A DNA stretch of 36,422 bases from an uncultured Oscillospiraceae bacterium (GCA_947630395.1 CANRHK010000003.1:1-36422), one strand, 5' to 3'; shown: positions 23,694-32,009, counted from the stretch's first letter. Made by a program: numbers and translations. Notes: generated from the letters alone by a model not told the origin.

Positions 23694-24710
23694 ATGGATA
23701 CTTTGCGGCTGGGACGCACCAATCTGGTGGTCACGAAGAACGGCTTCGGCGCTCTGCCGGTGCAGCGGGTGGGCATGGAGGAGGCCGTCCGCATTCTGCG
23801 GAAGGCCTACGACGGCGGCATCAACTACTTCGACACCGCCCGGGCCTACACCGACAGCGAGGAGAAGTTGGGGAACGCCCTCCACGACGTGAGGGAGAAG
23901 ATTATCATCTCCACCAAGACCGGCGCTTCCACCCCGGAGGGGTTCTGGGCGGACCTGCACACCAGCCTGCGGCTATTGCAGACGGACTACATCGACATCT
24001 ACCAGTTCCACAACCCGGCGGTCTGCTACAAGCCCGGCGACGGCACCGGCATGTATGAGTGCATGCAGGAGGCCAGGGCCAAGGGCATGATCCGCCACAT
24101 CGGCATCACCAATCACCGCCTGGCGGTGGCGGAGGAGGCGGTGCGATCCGGGCTGTACGAGACCCTCCAGTTCCCCTTCTCCTATCTGGCCGGGGAGAAG
24201 GAGAAGGCCCTGGTGCGGCTCTGTCAGGACAGCGACATGGGCTTCATCTGCATGAAGGCTCTGGCCGGCGGGCTTATCACCCACTCCGACGTGGCCTACG
24301 CCTATCTGGCCCAGTTCCCGGTGGCACCCATCTGGGGCATCCAGCGGGAGAGTGAGCTGGACGAGTTCCTGTCCTACCAGGAGAACCCGCCTGTCATGAC
24401 CGAGGAGCGGAGGGCCTACGTGGCCAAGGAGCGCCAGGAGTTGGCGGGGGACTTCTGCCGGGGCTGCGGCTACTGCATGCCCTGTCCGGCGGGCATCGAG
24501 ATCAACACTTGCGCCCGCATGTCCCTGCTGCTGCGCCGATCCCCCGCGGCGGGCTGGCTGACGGAAAAGAGCCAGGCCATGATGAAGCAGATCGAGGGCT
24601 GCCTCCACTGCAACCAGTGCAAGTCCAAGTGCCCCTACGGCCTGGACACCCCCGCGCTGCTCCAGAAGAACTACGAGGACTACAAGACCTTCCTGCCCGC
24701 CGAGGGCTGA
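23694..24710 (+). CDS. Aldo/keto reductase with C-terminal 4Fe-4S ferredoxin-like domain
   Basis: This 338-residue cytoplasmic oxidoreductase has an aldo/keto reductase barrel with the tetrad Asp and Tyr in YFDTARAYTDSE, Lys in ISTKTG and His in IYQFHNP. The C-terminal cluster domain has CRGCGYCMPCPAGI and CLHCNQCKSKCPYG. Proteins of this composite family are common in anaerobes, but their substrates are mostly unknown. The N-terminal 29 residues of the track ORF are untranslated promoter and leader; I start at 23694 after AAGGAG. The GNAT gene starts four bases after its stop. Confidence 0.88.
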   Translation: MDTLRLGRTNLVVTKNGFGALPVQRVGMEEAVRILRKAYDGGINYFDTARAYTDSEEKLGNALHDVREKIIISTKTGASTPEGFWADLHTSLRLLQTDYIDIYQFHNPAVCYKPGDGTGMYECMQEARAKGMIRHIGITNHRLAVAEEAVRSGLYETLQFPFSYLAGEKEKALVRLCQDSDMGFICMKALAGGLITHSDVAYAYLAQFPVAPIWGIQRESELDEFLSYQENPPVMTEERRAYVAKERQELAGDFCRGCGYCMPCPAGIEINTCARMSLLLRRSPAAGWLTEKSQAMMKQIEGCLHCNQCKSKCPYGLDTPALLQKNYEDYKTFLPAEG

Positions 24711-24714
24711 CCGG

Positions 24715-25182
24715 GTGCTGATCCTGTATCGGCCCCGGCTGGAGGATCTGTGGTTCCGGGAAGCGCTTTTGTGCGACCCGGCCACCATGGCCTACAACGC
24801 CGCCTGGGGCGGGACGATTCCGTTCCCCAGAGAGCGGTGGAGCGATTGGTACGATCGCTGGGTGTCCCCAGGGGACGGCGGGAGATTCTACCGGTATCTG
24901 CTGGACGGGGACAGCGGCGAATTTGTGGGGGAGACCGCCTATCACCTGGATCCCGGAAGAAATATTTACCTGGCGGATATCATCATAGCCGCGAAGCGCC
25001 GGGGCAGGGGATACGGCAGAGGGGGCCTGGAGCTGTTATGCCAGGCCGCGAAGAACAACGGCTGCACCGCGCTCTACGACGGTATCGCGGCGGATAACTC
25101 CGCCGTCTCCCTGTTCCTCCATAGCGGATTTACCGTGGAAGCTGTGACGGAGGATGTTGTAACGGTCAAAAAGCTGTTGTAG
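24715..25182 (+). CDS. GNAT-family N-acetyltransferase
   Basis: This 155-residue protein has the GNAT fold. The acetyl-CoA pyrophosphate loop is AAKRRGRGYGRGGLELL (about 92-108), and the later strand-helix unit is YDGIAADNSAVSLFLHSGF. The substrate is unknown. The start is a GTG four bases after the reductase stop with only a weak ribosome binding site (GAGGG), so coupling is likely. Confidence 0.82.
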   Translation: MLILYRPRLEDLWFREALLCDPATMAYNAAWGGTIPFPRERWSDWYDRWVSPGDGGRFYRYLLDGDSGEFVGETAYHLDPGRNIYLADIIIAAKRRGRGYGRGGLELLCQAAKNNGCTALYDGIAADNSAVSLFLHSGFTVEAVTEDVVTVKKLL

Positions 25183-25199
25183 AACCGCTCAAAAATGGG

Positions 25200-25232
25200 A
25201 AAAGGAGACGGAGAAGATTCCGCCTCCTTTTT
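25200..25232 (+). terminator. Intrinsic terminator after the GNAT gene
   Basis: AAAAGGAGACGGA pairs with TCCGCCTCCTTTT with one mismatch around a six-base loop, ending in a T-run. It separates the reductase operon from the catalase gene. Confidence 0.75.
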
Positions 25233-25295
25233 CGCATAGTCCCGCCTTTTCCGGGGAATACTGGTCCCATCCATCATAGAAGAGGAGTGGTGACC

Positions 25296-25961
25296 ATGTT
25301 CAAGCACGAAAAACAGTTATTCCATCCCGTGGAGGTGGAGCGCCCCAATCCCCAGTACGCGGCCCTGCTCCAGGAGCAGCTGGGCGGCGCCAACGGCGAG
25401 ATGAAAGCCGCCATGCAGTATATGTCCCAGAGCTTCCGTGTCAAGGACCAGGAGATCAAAGATCTGTTCCTGGATATCGCCGCCGAGGAGCTGGGCCACA
25501 TGGAGATGGTGGCCCAGACCATCAACCTGCTCAACGGCCACGACGTGGACGCGGGGAAGGTGGACGCCGGGGAGATCCAGACCCATGTGCTGCTGGGGCT
25601 GAACCCCGGCCTTATCAACGCCTCCGGCTACTCCTGGACCGGGGACTATGTCAGCGTCACAGGGGATCTCTGCGCGGACCTGCTGAGCAATATTGCCTCC
25701 GAGCAGCGGGCCAAGGTGGTCTATGAGTACCTGTACCGCCAGATCGACGACAAGAAGGTGCGGGAGACCATCGACTTCCTGCTGAACCGGGAGGAGGCCC
25801 ACAACCAGATGTTCCGGGACGCCTTCAACAAGGTCCAGGATACCGGATCCAACCGGGACTTCGGCACTACCAAGGCCGCCAAGATGTATTTCTCCCTGTC
25901 CAACCCCGGCCCCAACGCCTTTGCCGGGAACGAGGTCAAGGAGCCGGCTTTCGCCAAGTAA
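25296..25961 (+). CDS. Manganese catalase (CotJC-like)
   Basis: This 221-residue ferritin-like four-helix protein matches dinuclear manganese catalases. Metal ligands are visible as Glu35 (NGEMKAAM), Glu65 and His68 (EELGHME), Glu136 (SEQRAK) and His169 (REEAHN); the Glu136-His169 spacing equals that in characterised Mn catalases as I recall it. It would destroy hydrogen peroxide without haem. In spore formers the CotJC homologue is a spore coat protein, but the cotJA and cotJB partners are absent here. I start at the ATG at 25296 because GAGGAG lies eight bases before it; the track's GTG is three codons earlier. Confidence 0.9.
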   Translation: MFKHEKQLFHPVEVERPNPQYAALLQEQLGGANGEMKAAMQYMSQSFRVKDQEIKDLFLDIAAEELGHMEMVAQTINLLNGHDVDAGKVDAGEIQTHVLLGLNPGLINASGYSWTGDYVSVTGDLCADLLSNIASEQRAKVVYEYLYRQIDDKKVRETIDFLLNREEAHNQMFRDAFNKVQDTGSNRDFGTTKAAKMYFSLSNPGPNAFAGNEVKEPAFAK

Positions 25962-25981
25962 CTGTTTTACCCGCATACGCC

Positions 25982-26015
25982 AAGCGGCCGGAGGGGTTTT
26001 TCCCTCCGGCCGCTT
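25982..26015. terminator. Bidirectional terminator
   Basis: AAGCGGCCGGAGGG and CCCTCCGGCCGCTT form a perfect 14-pair stem around a GTTTTT loop between the convergent catalase and DUF2284 genes. Confidence 0.8.
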
Positions 26016-26032
26016 CTGCTGTGATATAGGCG

Positions 26033-26572
26033 CTAATCCAGCAGGAAGCAGCTGGTGTAGGCGATGGTGTTGGGGCCGTAGTAGTAGGCAAGGCCGTTTT
26101 TCTGACAGACCTCCAGCACCAGCATGCCGTAGGCCTCCATGGAGGACACCATTTTGTCCGGGAACCGGCACGGCGCGTCCGGGTAGGAGCAGGCGGCGCA
26201 CTGGGTGCAGCACCCGGCCCCCAGGGCCAGCATGCCGGGGTACTCCTTCCGCAGAGCGGCGTAGAGCGCCTGAAAATGCTCTTTGTGCTCCCCCTCGGTC
26301 TCCATCATGGTCTCCACGTCCATGGAGTCCTCCAGCTCTCCTACGCTCTGCACCAGAATCCCGGTGTGATACCCGGCGATCCGCGCGGCACAGTCGGAGA
26401 GCTCCCCACAGCCCGGGGGGCAGCTCCAGCGCCTGCCGTACTGACCGCAGCTGTTGCCGGCGCACATGGCCCGGACTTCCTCCTTCAGCTCAATGGTGGA
26501 CGGGTCCAGGGGCGCGGCGTGGGTGAAGCCCGCGTCCTCCGCCATGCGGAGAATGCTTTCCAAGTCCGCCAT
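26033..26572 (-). CDS. DUF2284 cysteine-rich metal-binding protein
   Basis: This 179-residue cytoplasmic protein carries two cysteine clusters, CAGNSCGQYGRRWSCPPGCG (about 37-56) and CCTQCAACSYPDAPCRFPDK, the DUF2284 pattern, likely Fe-S or zinc sites. Its ATG overlaps the stop of the activator gene (TAATG), so they are translated together. DUF2284 genes often occur with corrinoid methyltransferases. An electron-delivery role to the activator is possible but not shown. Confidence 0.85.
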   Translation of the reverse strand: MADLESILRMAEDAGFTHAAPLDPSTIELKEEVRAMCAGNSCGQYGRRWSCPPGCGELSDCAARIAGYHTGILVQSVGELEDSMDVETMMETEGEHKEHFQALYAALRKEYPGMLALGAGCCTQCAACSYPDAPCRFPDKMVSSMEAYGMLVLEVCQKNGLAYYYGPNTIAYTSCFLLD

Positions 26573-28047
26573 TACTCGGATTCCTCCTCTTCTTCGAAAC
26601 CCAAACAGTCCACATAGCAGTCCTGGAACTGGGGCAGGGAGGCAAGCTCCAGAAACTCCGTCCCGGCGGCCAGCCGCTTGCTGTAGGCAAATTCCGCCTC
26701 GCTGAGGGCGGCCAGCTTGGCGCCCTCGCCGGCGGCGTTGCCGATGCCCTGGATCTTCTCCAGCAGCACCGGCGGGATCATCCCGATGCGGCAGGCGGAG
26801 GCGGGGTCCAGGAAATTGCCGAAAGCCCCCGCCAGATACACGGCCTGGATCTCCTCCATGGCCGCGCCCAGCTTTTCCGCCATGAGCTCAATACCTGCCC
26901 GGATGGCGGCTTTGGCCAGCTGCACCTCCCGGACGTCCTTCTGGGTCAGCACCACCCGGGTGCCGCCCAAGCGGTATTCGTTGCCGCAGAGCATCCGGCC
27001 GGTGTCGTCGATGGTGCCATTCTCCAGCAGGGCCGCCGTCAGATCCAGCAGCCCGGAGCCGCAGAGGCCCGCCGCCTCCCCGCCCCCGATGACGTGCCAG
27101 CGGAGATCGCCGTCCTCCAGCCACACGTGGTCCACCGCGCCCACGGCCCCCCGCATGCCGCAGGAGATCCGGGCTCCCTCGAAGGCGGGGCCGGCGGCGG
27201 TGGAGCAGGCCAGACGGCGGCGTTTGTCGCCCAGGGCAATCTCGCCGTTGGTGCCGATGTCGATCATCAGCGTCAGCGCCTCCCGCCTGTCAAAGCGGGT
27301 GGCCAGCAGACAGCCCACTGTATCCGCGCCCACAAATCCCGCGATGTTGGGCAGCACCCGGATGGTGCCGTCCTCCGCGATGGGGAGGAGGCCCGCCGCC
27401 GGCAACTCCAGGGCCTCCGACACGTTGGGCATGTAGGGCGGCGTGGTCAGCGGCGTGGGGTCAATACCCAGCAGCAGGTGGTGCATGGCGGTGTTGCCCA
27501 CCACGGCGGCCAGGGTAATCTCCCTCTGGGAGATGCCCGCCTTCTCCGCCGCCTCCGCCGTCAGAGCGGCCAGAGCCTCCCGGATGCACCGGGCGAGGGG
27601 ATCGGGGCCCTGCTCCATGGCCAGCTGAATGCGGGAGATCACGTCCGCGCCGAACTGGGTCTGGGGGTTCAGGGCGCTGGCCTGGGACAGCAGTTTGCCG
27701 GTCCGCCCGTCCAGCAGATAGGCCACCACCGTGGTGGTGCCGATATCAAAGGCCAGTACATAGGCGTGCGCCCCGTCCGGCACCGCCTGGGCGGTGACGC
27801 CGGAGGTGAGGATGCGCTCCCGCCGGGCCTCCGGCAGGACCACCGCCATGTCCCGGTCCGCCGCCGTCTGACAGGCCAGGACCTCCCGGCCCTCCAGCAG
27901 CACTTTGCACTTGCCGCAGGTGCCCCGGCCGGCGCAGGGGGCGTCTGGGGTGAGGCCCGCGGCGATCTGAGCCGCCAGCAGAGTAGTCCCCCGATTCACG
28001 GAGACCGTGACACCGGCGGGCAGAAATGTGATGTTCACCTGATCCAT
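26572..28047 (-). CDS. ASKHA-type corrinoid activation protein with 2Fe-2S domain (RACo-like)
   Basis: This 491-residue protein has an N-terminal plant-type ferredoxin domain (Cys38, Cys44, Cys47 in CAGRGTCGKC, and Cys59) and a large DUF4445/ASKHA ATPase domain with FDIGTTTVVAYLLD, VVGNTAMHHLLLGI, IDIGTNGEIAL and YLAGAFGNFLDP. RACo proteins reduce inactive Co(II) corrinoid to Co(I) at the expense of ATP. It is the fourth gene of the operon, 70 bases downstream of the corrinoid protein, and is preceded by a strong intercistronic hairpin. Confidence 0.9.
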   Translation of the reverse strand: MDQVNITFLPAGVTVSVNRGTTLLAAQIAAGLTPDAPCAGRGTCGKCKVLLEGREVLACQTAADRDMAVVLPEARRERILTSGVTAQAVPDGAHAYVLAFDIGTTTVVAYLLDGRTGKLLSQASALNPQTQFGADVISRIQLAMEQGPDPLARCIREALAALTAEAAEKAGISQREITLAAVVGNTAMHHLLLGIDPTPLTTPPYMPNVSEALELPAAGLLPIAEDGTIRVLPNIAGFVGADTVGCLLATRFDRREALTLMIDIGTNGEIALGDKRRRLACSTAAGPAFEGARISCGMRGAVGAVDHVWLEDGDLRWHVIGGGEAAGLCGSGLLDLTAALLENGTIDDTGRMLCGNEYRLGGTRVVLTQKDVREVQLAKAAIRAGIELMAEKLGAAMEEIQAVYLAGAFGNFLDPASACRIGMIPPVLLEKIQGIGNAAGEGAKLAALSEAEFAYSKRLAAGTEFLELASLPQFQDCYVDCLGFEEEEESE

Positions 28048-28063
28048 AGGGTGTTTCTCCTAT

Positions 28064-28094
28064 AAGAGGGCTGCCGCGCAGCGGCAGCCCTCTT
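28064..28094 (-). other. Intercistronic hairpin between corrinoid protein and activator genes
   Basis: AAGAGGGCTGCCGC pairs perfectly over 14 bases with GCGGCAGCCCTCTT around a three-base loop, ending just before the activator ribosome binding site. No T-tract follows. It may protect the upstream message end or lower transcription into the activator gene, which is needed in smaller amounts. Confidence 0.65.
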
Positions 28095-28117
28095 GGGATG
28101 GATGTGGGTTTGGCGGA

Positions 28118-28750
28118 TTAAGCGACGAGCTCCTTGGCCTTCTGGGCGGCGGAAGCGGCGTCGGTGGTGTAGGCGTCCGCGCCAATCTCGTCGGCAAAGC
28201 CCTGGGTGATGGGAGCGCCGCCCACCATGACCTTGATGCTGCCCCGGAAGTCCTGGCCGTTGAGGTAGGCCACGGTGTCCTTCAGGGCGGGCATGGTGGT
28301 AGTCAGCAGGGCGGAGCAGGCAATGATCTTCACACCCTCGTTGGCATTGTACGCCTCCACGAACTTCTCCTTGGGCACGTCCACGCCCAGGTCGATGACC
28401 TCGAAGCCGGCGGACTCGATCATCATGGCCACCAGGTTCTTGCCGATGTCGTGGAGGTCGCCGGCCACGGTGCCGATAATGACCTTGCCGTTGGCGCCGG
28501 CGGTGCCGGTGGTCAGGTGGGGCTTGAGCACGTCCACGCCCTTCTTCATGGCGCGAGCGGCCACCAGCATCTCGGGGACGAAGATCTCGTTGCGCTTGAA
28601 CTTGTCGCCCACCTCGCCCATGGCGTCGATCATGGTGTTGAGGATGGCAGTGGCCTCATTGCCCTCGTCCAGAGCGCCCTGGACGGCGGCGGGGACCAGC
28701 TTGGCCTTGCCGATGGATACCAACTGATAGACTTCTTCGATCTTGCTCAT
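28118..28750 (-). CDS. Corrinoid (B12-binding) methyl-carrier protein, MtaC/MtbC-like
   Basis: This 210-residue protein has a helical cap domain (about 1-88) and a Rossmann-type B12 domain. The base-off cobalt ligand is His100 in TVAGDLHDIGKNLVAMM, with SALLTTTM and GGAPITQGFADEIGADAY completing the B12 site. It accepts a methyl group from the UroD-family protein and donates it to the pterin methyltransferase. A GGAG site precedes the ATG at 28750. Confidence 0.93.
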   Translation of the reverse strand: MSKIEEVYQLVSIGKAKLVPAAVQGALDEGNEATAILNTMIDAMGEVGDKFKRNEIFVPEMLVAARAMKKGVDVLKPHLTTGTAGANGKVIIGTVAGDLHDIGKNLVAMMIESAGFEVIDLGVDVPKEKFVEAYNANEGVKIIACSALLTTTMPALKDTVAYLNGQDFRGSIKVMVGGAPITQGFADEIGADAYTTDAASAAQKAKELVA

Positions 28751-28838
28751 AATGGAAACTCCTTTTTAAATAATAATGAAACATATGTCAGGCCCGGGGC
28801 GTGTGGGGGACGCGGGGGGCCGAGGGACCTGGGGCGGG

Positions 28839-29648
28839 TTACTTCTTCACGGGCCCGAACAGGCCCTCGCGGTAGGCGCTGATGTACTCCATGCAGTAGT
28901 CGTCCTGGCCCAGCAGCGCCTCGGTGGCGTAGATGAGGCCCATCATATCCCGGTTGGTGGGGTCCAGAATGGCGCTGTCCAGACCGGCGTTCATGGCCAG
29001 CACCGTGAAGCCCAGGTTGATCATCTTCCTCACCGGCAGGTTGAAGGAAATGTTGCTGACCGCGGCGGTGATGTGGATGGAGGGATAGCGCTCCCGCACC
29101 GTGGAGATGACGGTGGTGTTGGTCTCGATGCCGTTCTCACTGGTGCAGAGCATCTCCACCAGGGGGTCGATGTGGATGCGGGTGGGGGAGATGCCGTACT
29201 CCTTGGCCTTGGCCATGATCTTGTCAAAGACCTTCAGCCGGTCGTCGGCATTCTTGGGGATGCCGGTGTCGTCGCTCAGCAGGGCGATGACCTCCCAGCC
29301 CGGGTTGTCCCGCAGGATGGGGAAGATGGTGTCAATCTTATTGCCCTCGCCGGAGACGGAGTTGAAGAGGCCGGGGCGCTTGCAGAACTTGTAGGCCTGG
29401 GCCAGCACGGCGGGGCTGGGGCTGTCCACGGAGATGGGCAGGTCGGTGACAGCCTGGATGCAGTCGATCATCCAGTGGAGAGTCTCCACCTCCTGGGCCT
29501 CGGGCACGGAGGCGCAGCAGTCAATAAAGGACGCGCCGGCCTCGGTCTGGGCAATGGCCCGGGCCTTGATGAACTCCGCGTCCCGCTTGGCAATGGCCTC
29601 CGCCACGGAGGGAATGGAGCCGTTGATTTTTTCGCCGATAATAATCAT
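28839..29648 (-). CDS. Methylcorrinoid:tetrahydrofolate methyltransferase (MtgA/AcsE-like)
   Basis: This 269-residue pterin-binding TIM barrel opens with IIIGEKINGSIPSV, typical of MtgA and AcsE. It also shows FIDCCASVPEAQEVETLHWMI, PISVDSPSP, LFNSVSGEGNK, IHIDPLVEML and VSNISFNLP. It would move the methyl group from the corrinoid protein to tetrahydrofolate, feeding one-carbon metabolism. It lies second in the operon, with AAGGAG before the ATG at 29648. Confidence 0.9.
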   Translation of the reverse strand: MIIIGEKINGSIPSVAEAIAKRDAEFIKARAIAQTEAGASFIDCCASVPEAQEVETLHWMIDCIQAVTDLPISVDSPSPAVLAQAYKFCKRPGLFNSVSGEGNKIDTIFPILRDNPGWEVIALLSDDTGIPKNADDRLKVFDKIMAKAKEYGISPTRIHIDPLVEMLCTSENGIETNTTVISTVRERYPSIHITAAVSNISFNLPVRKMINLGFTVLAMNAGLDSAILDPTNRDMMGLIYATEALLGQDDYCMEYISAYREGLFGPVKK

Positions 29649-29706
29649 ACGTCGTTCTTCTCCTTATCTCTTCAAAGATGGTTCCTGCGCTCCGGCAGGG
29701 ATGGAA

Positions 29707-30699
29707 TTACTTGAAATACCGCTTGCTGGCGGCGTCGATCTCCTCGGTGAGGGCCTCGTACACGCCGGGGAAGGTGCTCATGGGCAGGCCCTGGGAGGCG
29801 TTGGGGATGAAGTACTTGGTGCCGCACTCGGCGCAGGCCCGCTCCACCTCGGCCTTGACCTTCTCCCGGGTCCAGCCCTCGTAGTCCACGCTGGCGCTGT
29901 CGATGCCGCCCATGAAGGTGATCTTGCCGCCGTACTGCTTGATGAGCTCGGGGATGTTGTTGCTGGTCATGACGCCCTGCCAGATGTCGATGCCCATGTC
30001 GATCATGTCGGGCACCAGGGTGGCGGCGTAGGAGTCGGAGTGGTGGACGATCAACTCCACGCCGTGCTCCTTATAATACTTATAGATCTTCATGTAGGCG
30101 GGTTTGATGAACTCCCGGAACATGGCGGGGGAGAGGAACGTGGAGGTCTGGCTGCCCCAGTCGTCGTGGTGGAAGAGGGCGTCGGGCTTAATGTATTTGC
30201 ACACCTCGGCGGCGAAGGCCAACTCAAATTCGGTGATACGGTCGATGAGTTCGTGCATCTCATCCGGGTTCTCGTAGAATGCGATGAGACAGTTTTGGAT
30301 CTCCATCAGATAGTGGCACTGCTCGAAGACGCCGGGGGCGTAGAACATGGTGACAAACTCCTCATTGCGGTCCACCTTGTTGGCCATTTCAACAAAGGGC
30401 TCCCACGCTTCAGGGGGATAGACCACGTCGGGGACCTTGAGGTAGTCCCGCCAGTTCTCAATATCCTGAATGACAATCTTGTCCGGGGTATGGACGGGGA
30501 AAGCGCCGGGAGTGCCGGTGGGCCAGGAGCAGGTGACGCCCCAGGCGTTGACCACGTTCAATTCTCCGTATTTGGGGCGGGGATTATTGATGGCGTAGGG
30601 GTTCGCCAGTTGGATGTTGAAGGCCTCGTACTGATTGACATAGCGATCCGGGTGACCGCCCCGGATGGTCTCCAACAGGTTTTGCCGTTTGGTGAGCAT
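29707..30699 (-). CDS. UroD-superfamily methyltransferase, presumed methyl-donor-side enzyme
   Basis: This 330-residue TIM-barrel protein belongs to the uroporphyrinogen decarboxylase superfamily, which includes MtaA-type corrinoid methyltransferases. It is first in the corrinoid operon and no haem genes are nearby, so methyl transfer is the likely role. At the position of the zinc-binding His-x-Cys of MtaA it has VELIVHHSDSYAATL, and the C-terminal Cys position reads IPNASQG, so the usual thiolates are missing. Other visible segments are MFYAPGVFEQCHYLM, FHHDDWGSQ and MGIDIWQGV. The ATG at 30699 has AGGAGG; the track's 33 extra residues overlap the promoter. The methyl donor is unknown. Confidence 0.8.
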   Translation of the reverse strand: MLTKRQNLLETIRGGHPDRYVNQYEAFNIQLANPYAINNPRPKYGELNVVNAWGVTCSWPTGTPGAFPVHTPDKIVIQDIENWRDYLKVPDVVYPPEAWEPFVEMANKVDRNEEFVTMFYAPGVFEQCHYLMEIQNCLIAFYENPDEMHELIDRITEFELAFAAEVCKYIKPDALFHHDDWGSQTSTFLSPAMFREFIKPAYMKIYKYYKEHGVELIVHHSDSYAATLVPDMIDMGIDIWQGVMTSNNIPELIKQYGGKITFMGGIDSASVDYEGWTREKVKAEVERACAECGTKYFIPNASQGLPMSTFPGVYEALTEEIDAASKRYFK

Positions 30700-30747
30700 A
30701 ATGGTACCTCCTCGATGTAAAAATTCGGGGTATATGAAAACAAAACT

Positions 30748-30776
30748 ATGATATCCAATCGGCAACCATTTGTCAA
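30748..30776 (-). promoter_or_regulatory. Sigma-A promoter for the corrinoid methyltransferase operon
   Basis: A consensus TTGACA (30771-30776), a 17-base spacer and TATCAT (30748-30753) lie on the minus strand about 50 bases before the UroD-family start. The remaining spacer up to 30961 is AT-rich and holds a TTTTGTGCATTT sequence at 30827-30838, similar to the repeats near the pectinesterase, and a T-rich run just after the pectinesterase stop that may be its terminator. Confidence 0.85.
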
Positions 30777-30961
30777 TTCCCTGGGGCGAGACAATCACGC
30801 AATCGATTTCTTCCTTAAAAGGTGATTTTTGTGCATTTCAGATAGTTGCTTGGGCAATGTTTGGTGATTATGGCGGGGAAATTTTTGAATTTTGTACGAT
30901 ATCCACAAAAAAAGCCTCGAAAATTTGGCGGCTGGGCAAGTGCGGCCGGGGATATCCGCCG

Positions 30962-31816
30962 CTACCGCCGGACCCAAGGCACCCGCCCGGATACGGGGGG
31001 ATTCTCGTAGAAGCGGGCGGTCTCATCCCGGCGGGTATCGTTCCACTTGTCAAAGCCCAGGGGGGAGATATGGGGGCCGCAGGCGCAGTCCTGGAATACG
31101 CACAGGCCGTAGTCCCGCCAGGGCCGGGCCAGGTAGATACTGCCGGGCGTGACGCCCTCCTCCGCCGTGAAGCGGCAGTTCCGGAACAGGAAGCCCTTGT
31201 CCTGTTCCGGGGCGTGGGCGGGGGCGGCGGCGTAGCCGATGTCACGGGCGTCCCGGAGGGAGCGGATCTCGCAGTTCTCAAAGACCGCCTCCCCGCAGCC
31301 GAAGATGAAGTCCACCGTGCCCTCAATGAGGCAGTCGGTGAAGCACTGGGAGCATGGCTTGTCCCGCCGCAGGTAATCCGGCAGAAAGCCGTTGTACCGG
31401 GCAATCAGATCCCCCGGCAGGGGCCCCAGAAACAGAGTGTCCTGGGTGGAGGTCAGGCGGCAGCGGGCCATGGTGAACCGGTCACCGTAGACCGTCAGGG
31501 CCACCTCCTGGCCCTTCATCTCCGGGTGAAGGGCGTCATTGACAATGGACAGGTCCTCCATTGTAATATCGTCGGCGCACACCGCCAGGGTCCAGGTGCG
31601 GAAGGTGTTGTACTCCACGCCGCGCTCGTCCAGCTTTTTGGCGTAGTCGTCCCAAAGAATGCGGGTGCTGTCCGCCCCCGCTCCCCGGATGGTCAGTCCC
31701 CCGGTAAAAATGGCGGATTTGATCCGGTAGTCTCCCGGGGCCAGCTGAATGGTTTCGCCGGGACGGGCGCTGTCGAAGACTTCCCGCAGGTTCTGTTCAG
31801 GGCGGACGGCAATCAT
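30962..31816 (-). CDS. Pectin methylesterase (CE8), apparently intracellular
   Basis: This 284-residue right-handed beta-helix enzyme removes methyl esters from galacturonate residues and releases methanol. Catalytic landmarks are Gln103 (GQEVAL), Gln125-Asp126 (STQDTLFLGP), Asp169 in GTVDFIFG and Arg231 in YLARPWRDYG. No signal peptide precedes MIAVRPEQNLREVF, and AGGAG supports the ATG at 31816; the track's longer ORF runs through the promoter region without a plausible secretion signal. The substrate is probably an imported methylated oligogalacturonide. The gene is divergent from an oligosaccharide ABC importer and next to the corrinoid methyl-transfer operon. Confidence 0.88.
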   Translation of the reverse strand: MIAVRPEQNLREVFDSARPGETIQLAPGDYRIKSAIFTGGLTIRGAGADSTRILWDDYAKKLDERGVEYNTFRTWTLAVCADDITMEDLSIVNDALHPEMKGQEVALTVYGDRFTMARCRLTSTQDTLFLGPLPGDLIARYNGFLPDYLRRDKPCSQCFTDCLIEGTVDFIFGCGEAVFENCEIRSLRDARDIGYAAAPAHAPEQDKGFLFRNCRFTAEEGVTPGSIYLARPWRDYGLCVFQDCACGPHISPLGFDKWNDTRRDETARFYENPPVSGRVPWVRR

Positions 31817-31874
31817 GGACACGGCTCCTCTCTGCGTTGATGGCACATATGGACAATTATTGCTGTTAAACAGT

Positions 31875-31880
31875 ATTATA
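31875..31880 (-). promoter_or_regulatory. -10 element for the pectinesterase gene
   Basis: A perfect TATAAT lies on the minus strand about 60 bases before the pectinesterase start. There is no recognisable -35 at 16-18 bases, which suggests dependence on an activator bound upstream, where the direct repeats at 31925-31960 lie. Confidence 0.55.
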
Positions 31881-31924
31881 ACGGCTGTTCTCGGACATGC
31901 ACAGACCGGAGGCGAACAAAATCT

Positions 31925-31960
31925 GTTTTGTGCATAAATAGGCCGGTTTTGTCCATATAC
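31925..31960. repeat. Direct repeat with 21-base period, probable regulator half-sites
   Basis: GTTTTGTGCATA at 31925-31936 and GTTTTGTCCATA at 31946-31957 differ by one base and are 21 bases (two helical turns) apart. A third copy of the core, TTGTCCATA, lies in inverted orientation at 31848-31856. Two tandem half-sites two turns apart fit AraC-type regulators. They lie between the divergent pectinesterase and importer promoters. Confidence 0.55.
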
Positions 31961-32009
31961 ATAAAATGTACAATCAGATATAATAATAGGCGAAATAAAG
32001 AGTGCTTTC

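Noticed and set aside
25296-25961. Spore coat operon member cotJC
   Set aside because: The cotJA and cotJB genes that usually accompany it are missing, and it stands alone between terminators; manganese catalase is the safer name.
29707-30699. Uroporphyrinogen decarboxylase for haem synthesis
   Set aside because: There are no haem genes nearby, and the operon partners are a corrinoid protein, a pterin methyltransferase and an activator, so methyl transfer is the better reading.
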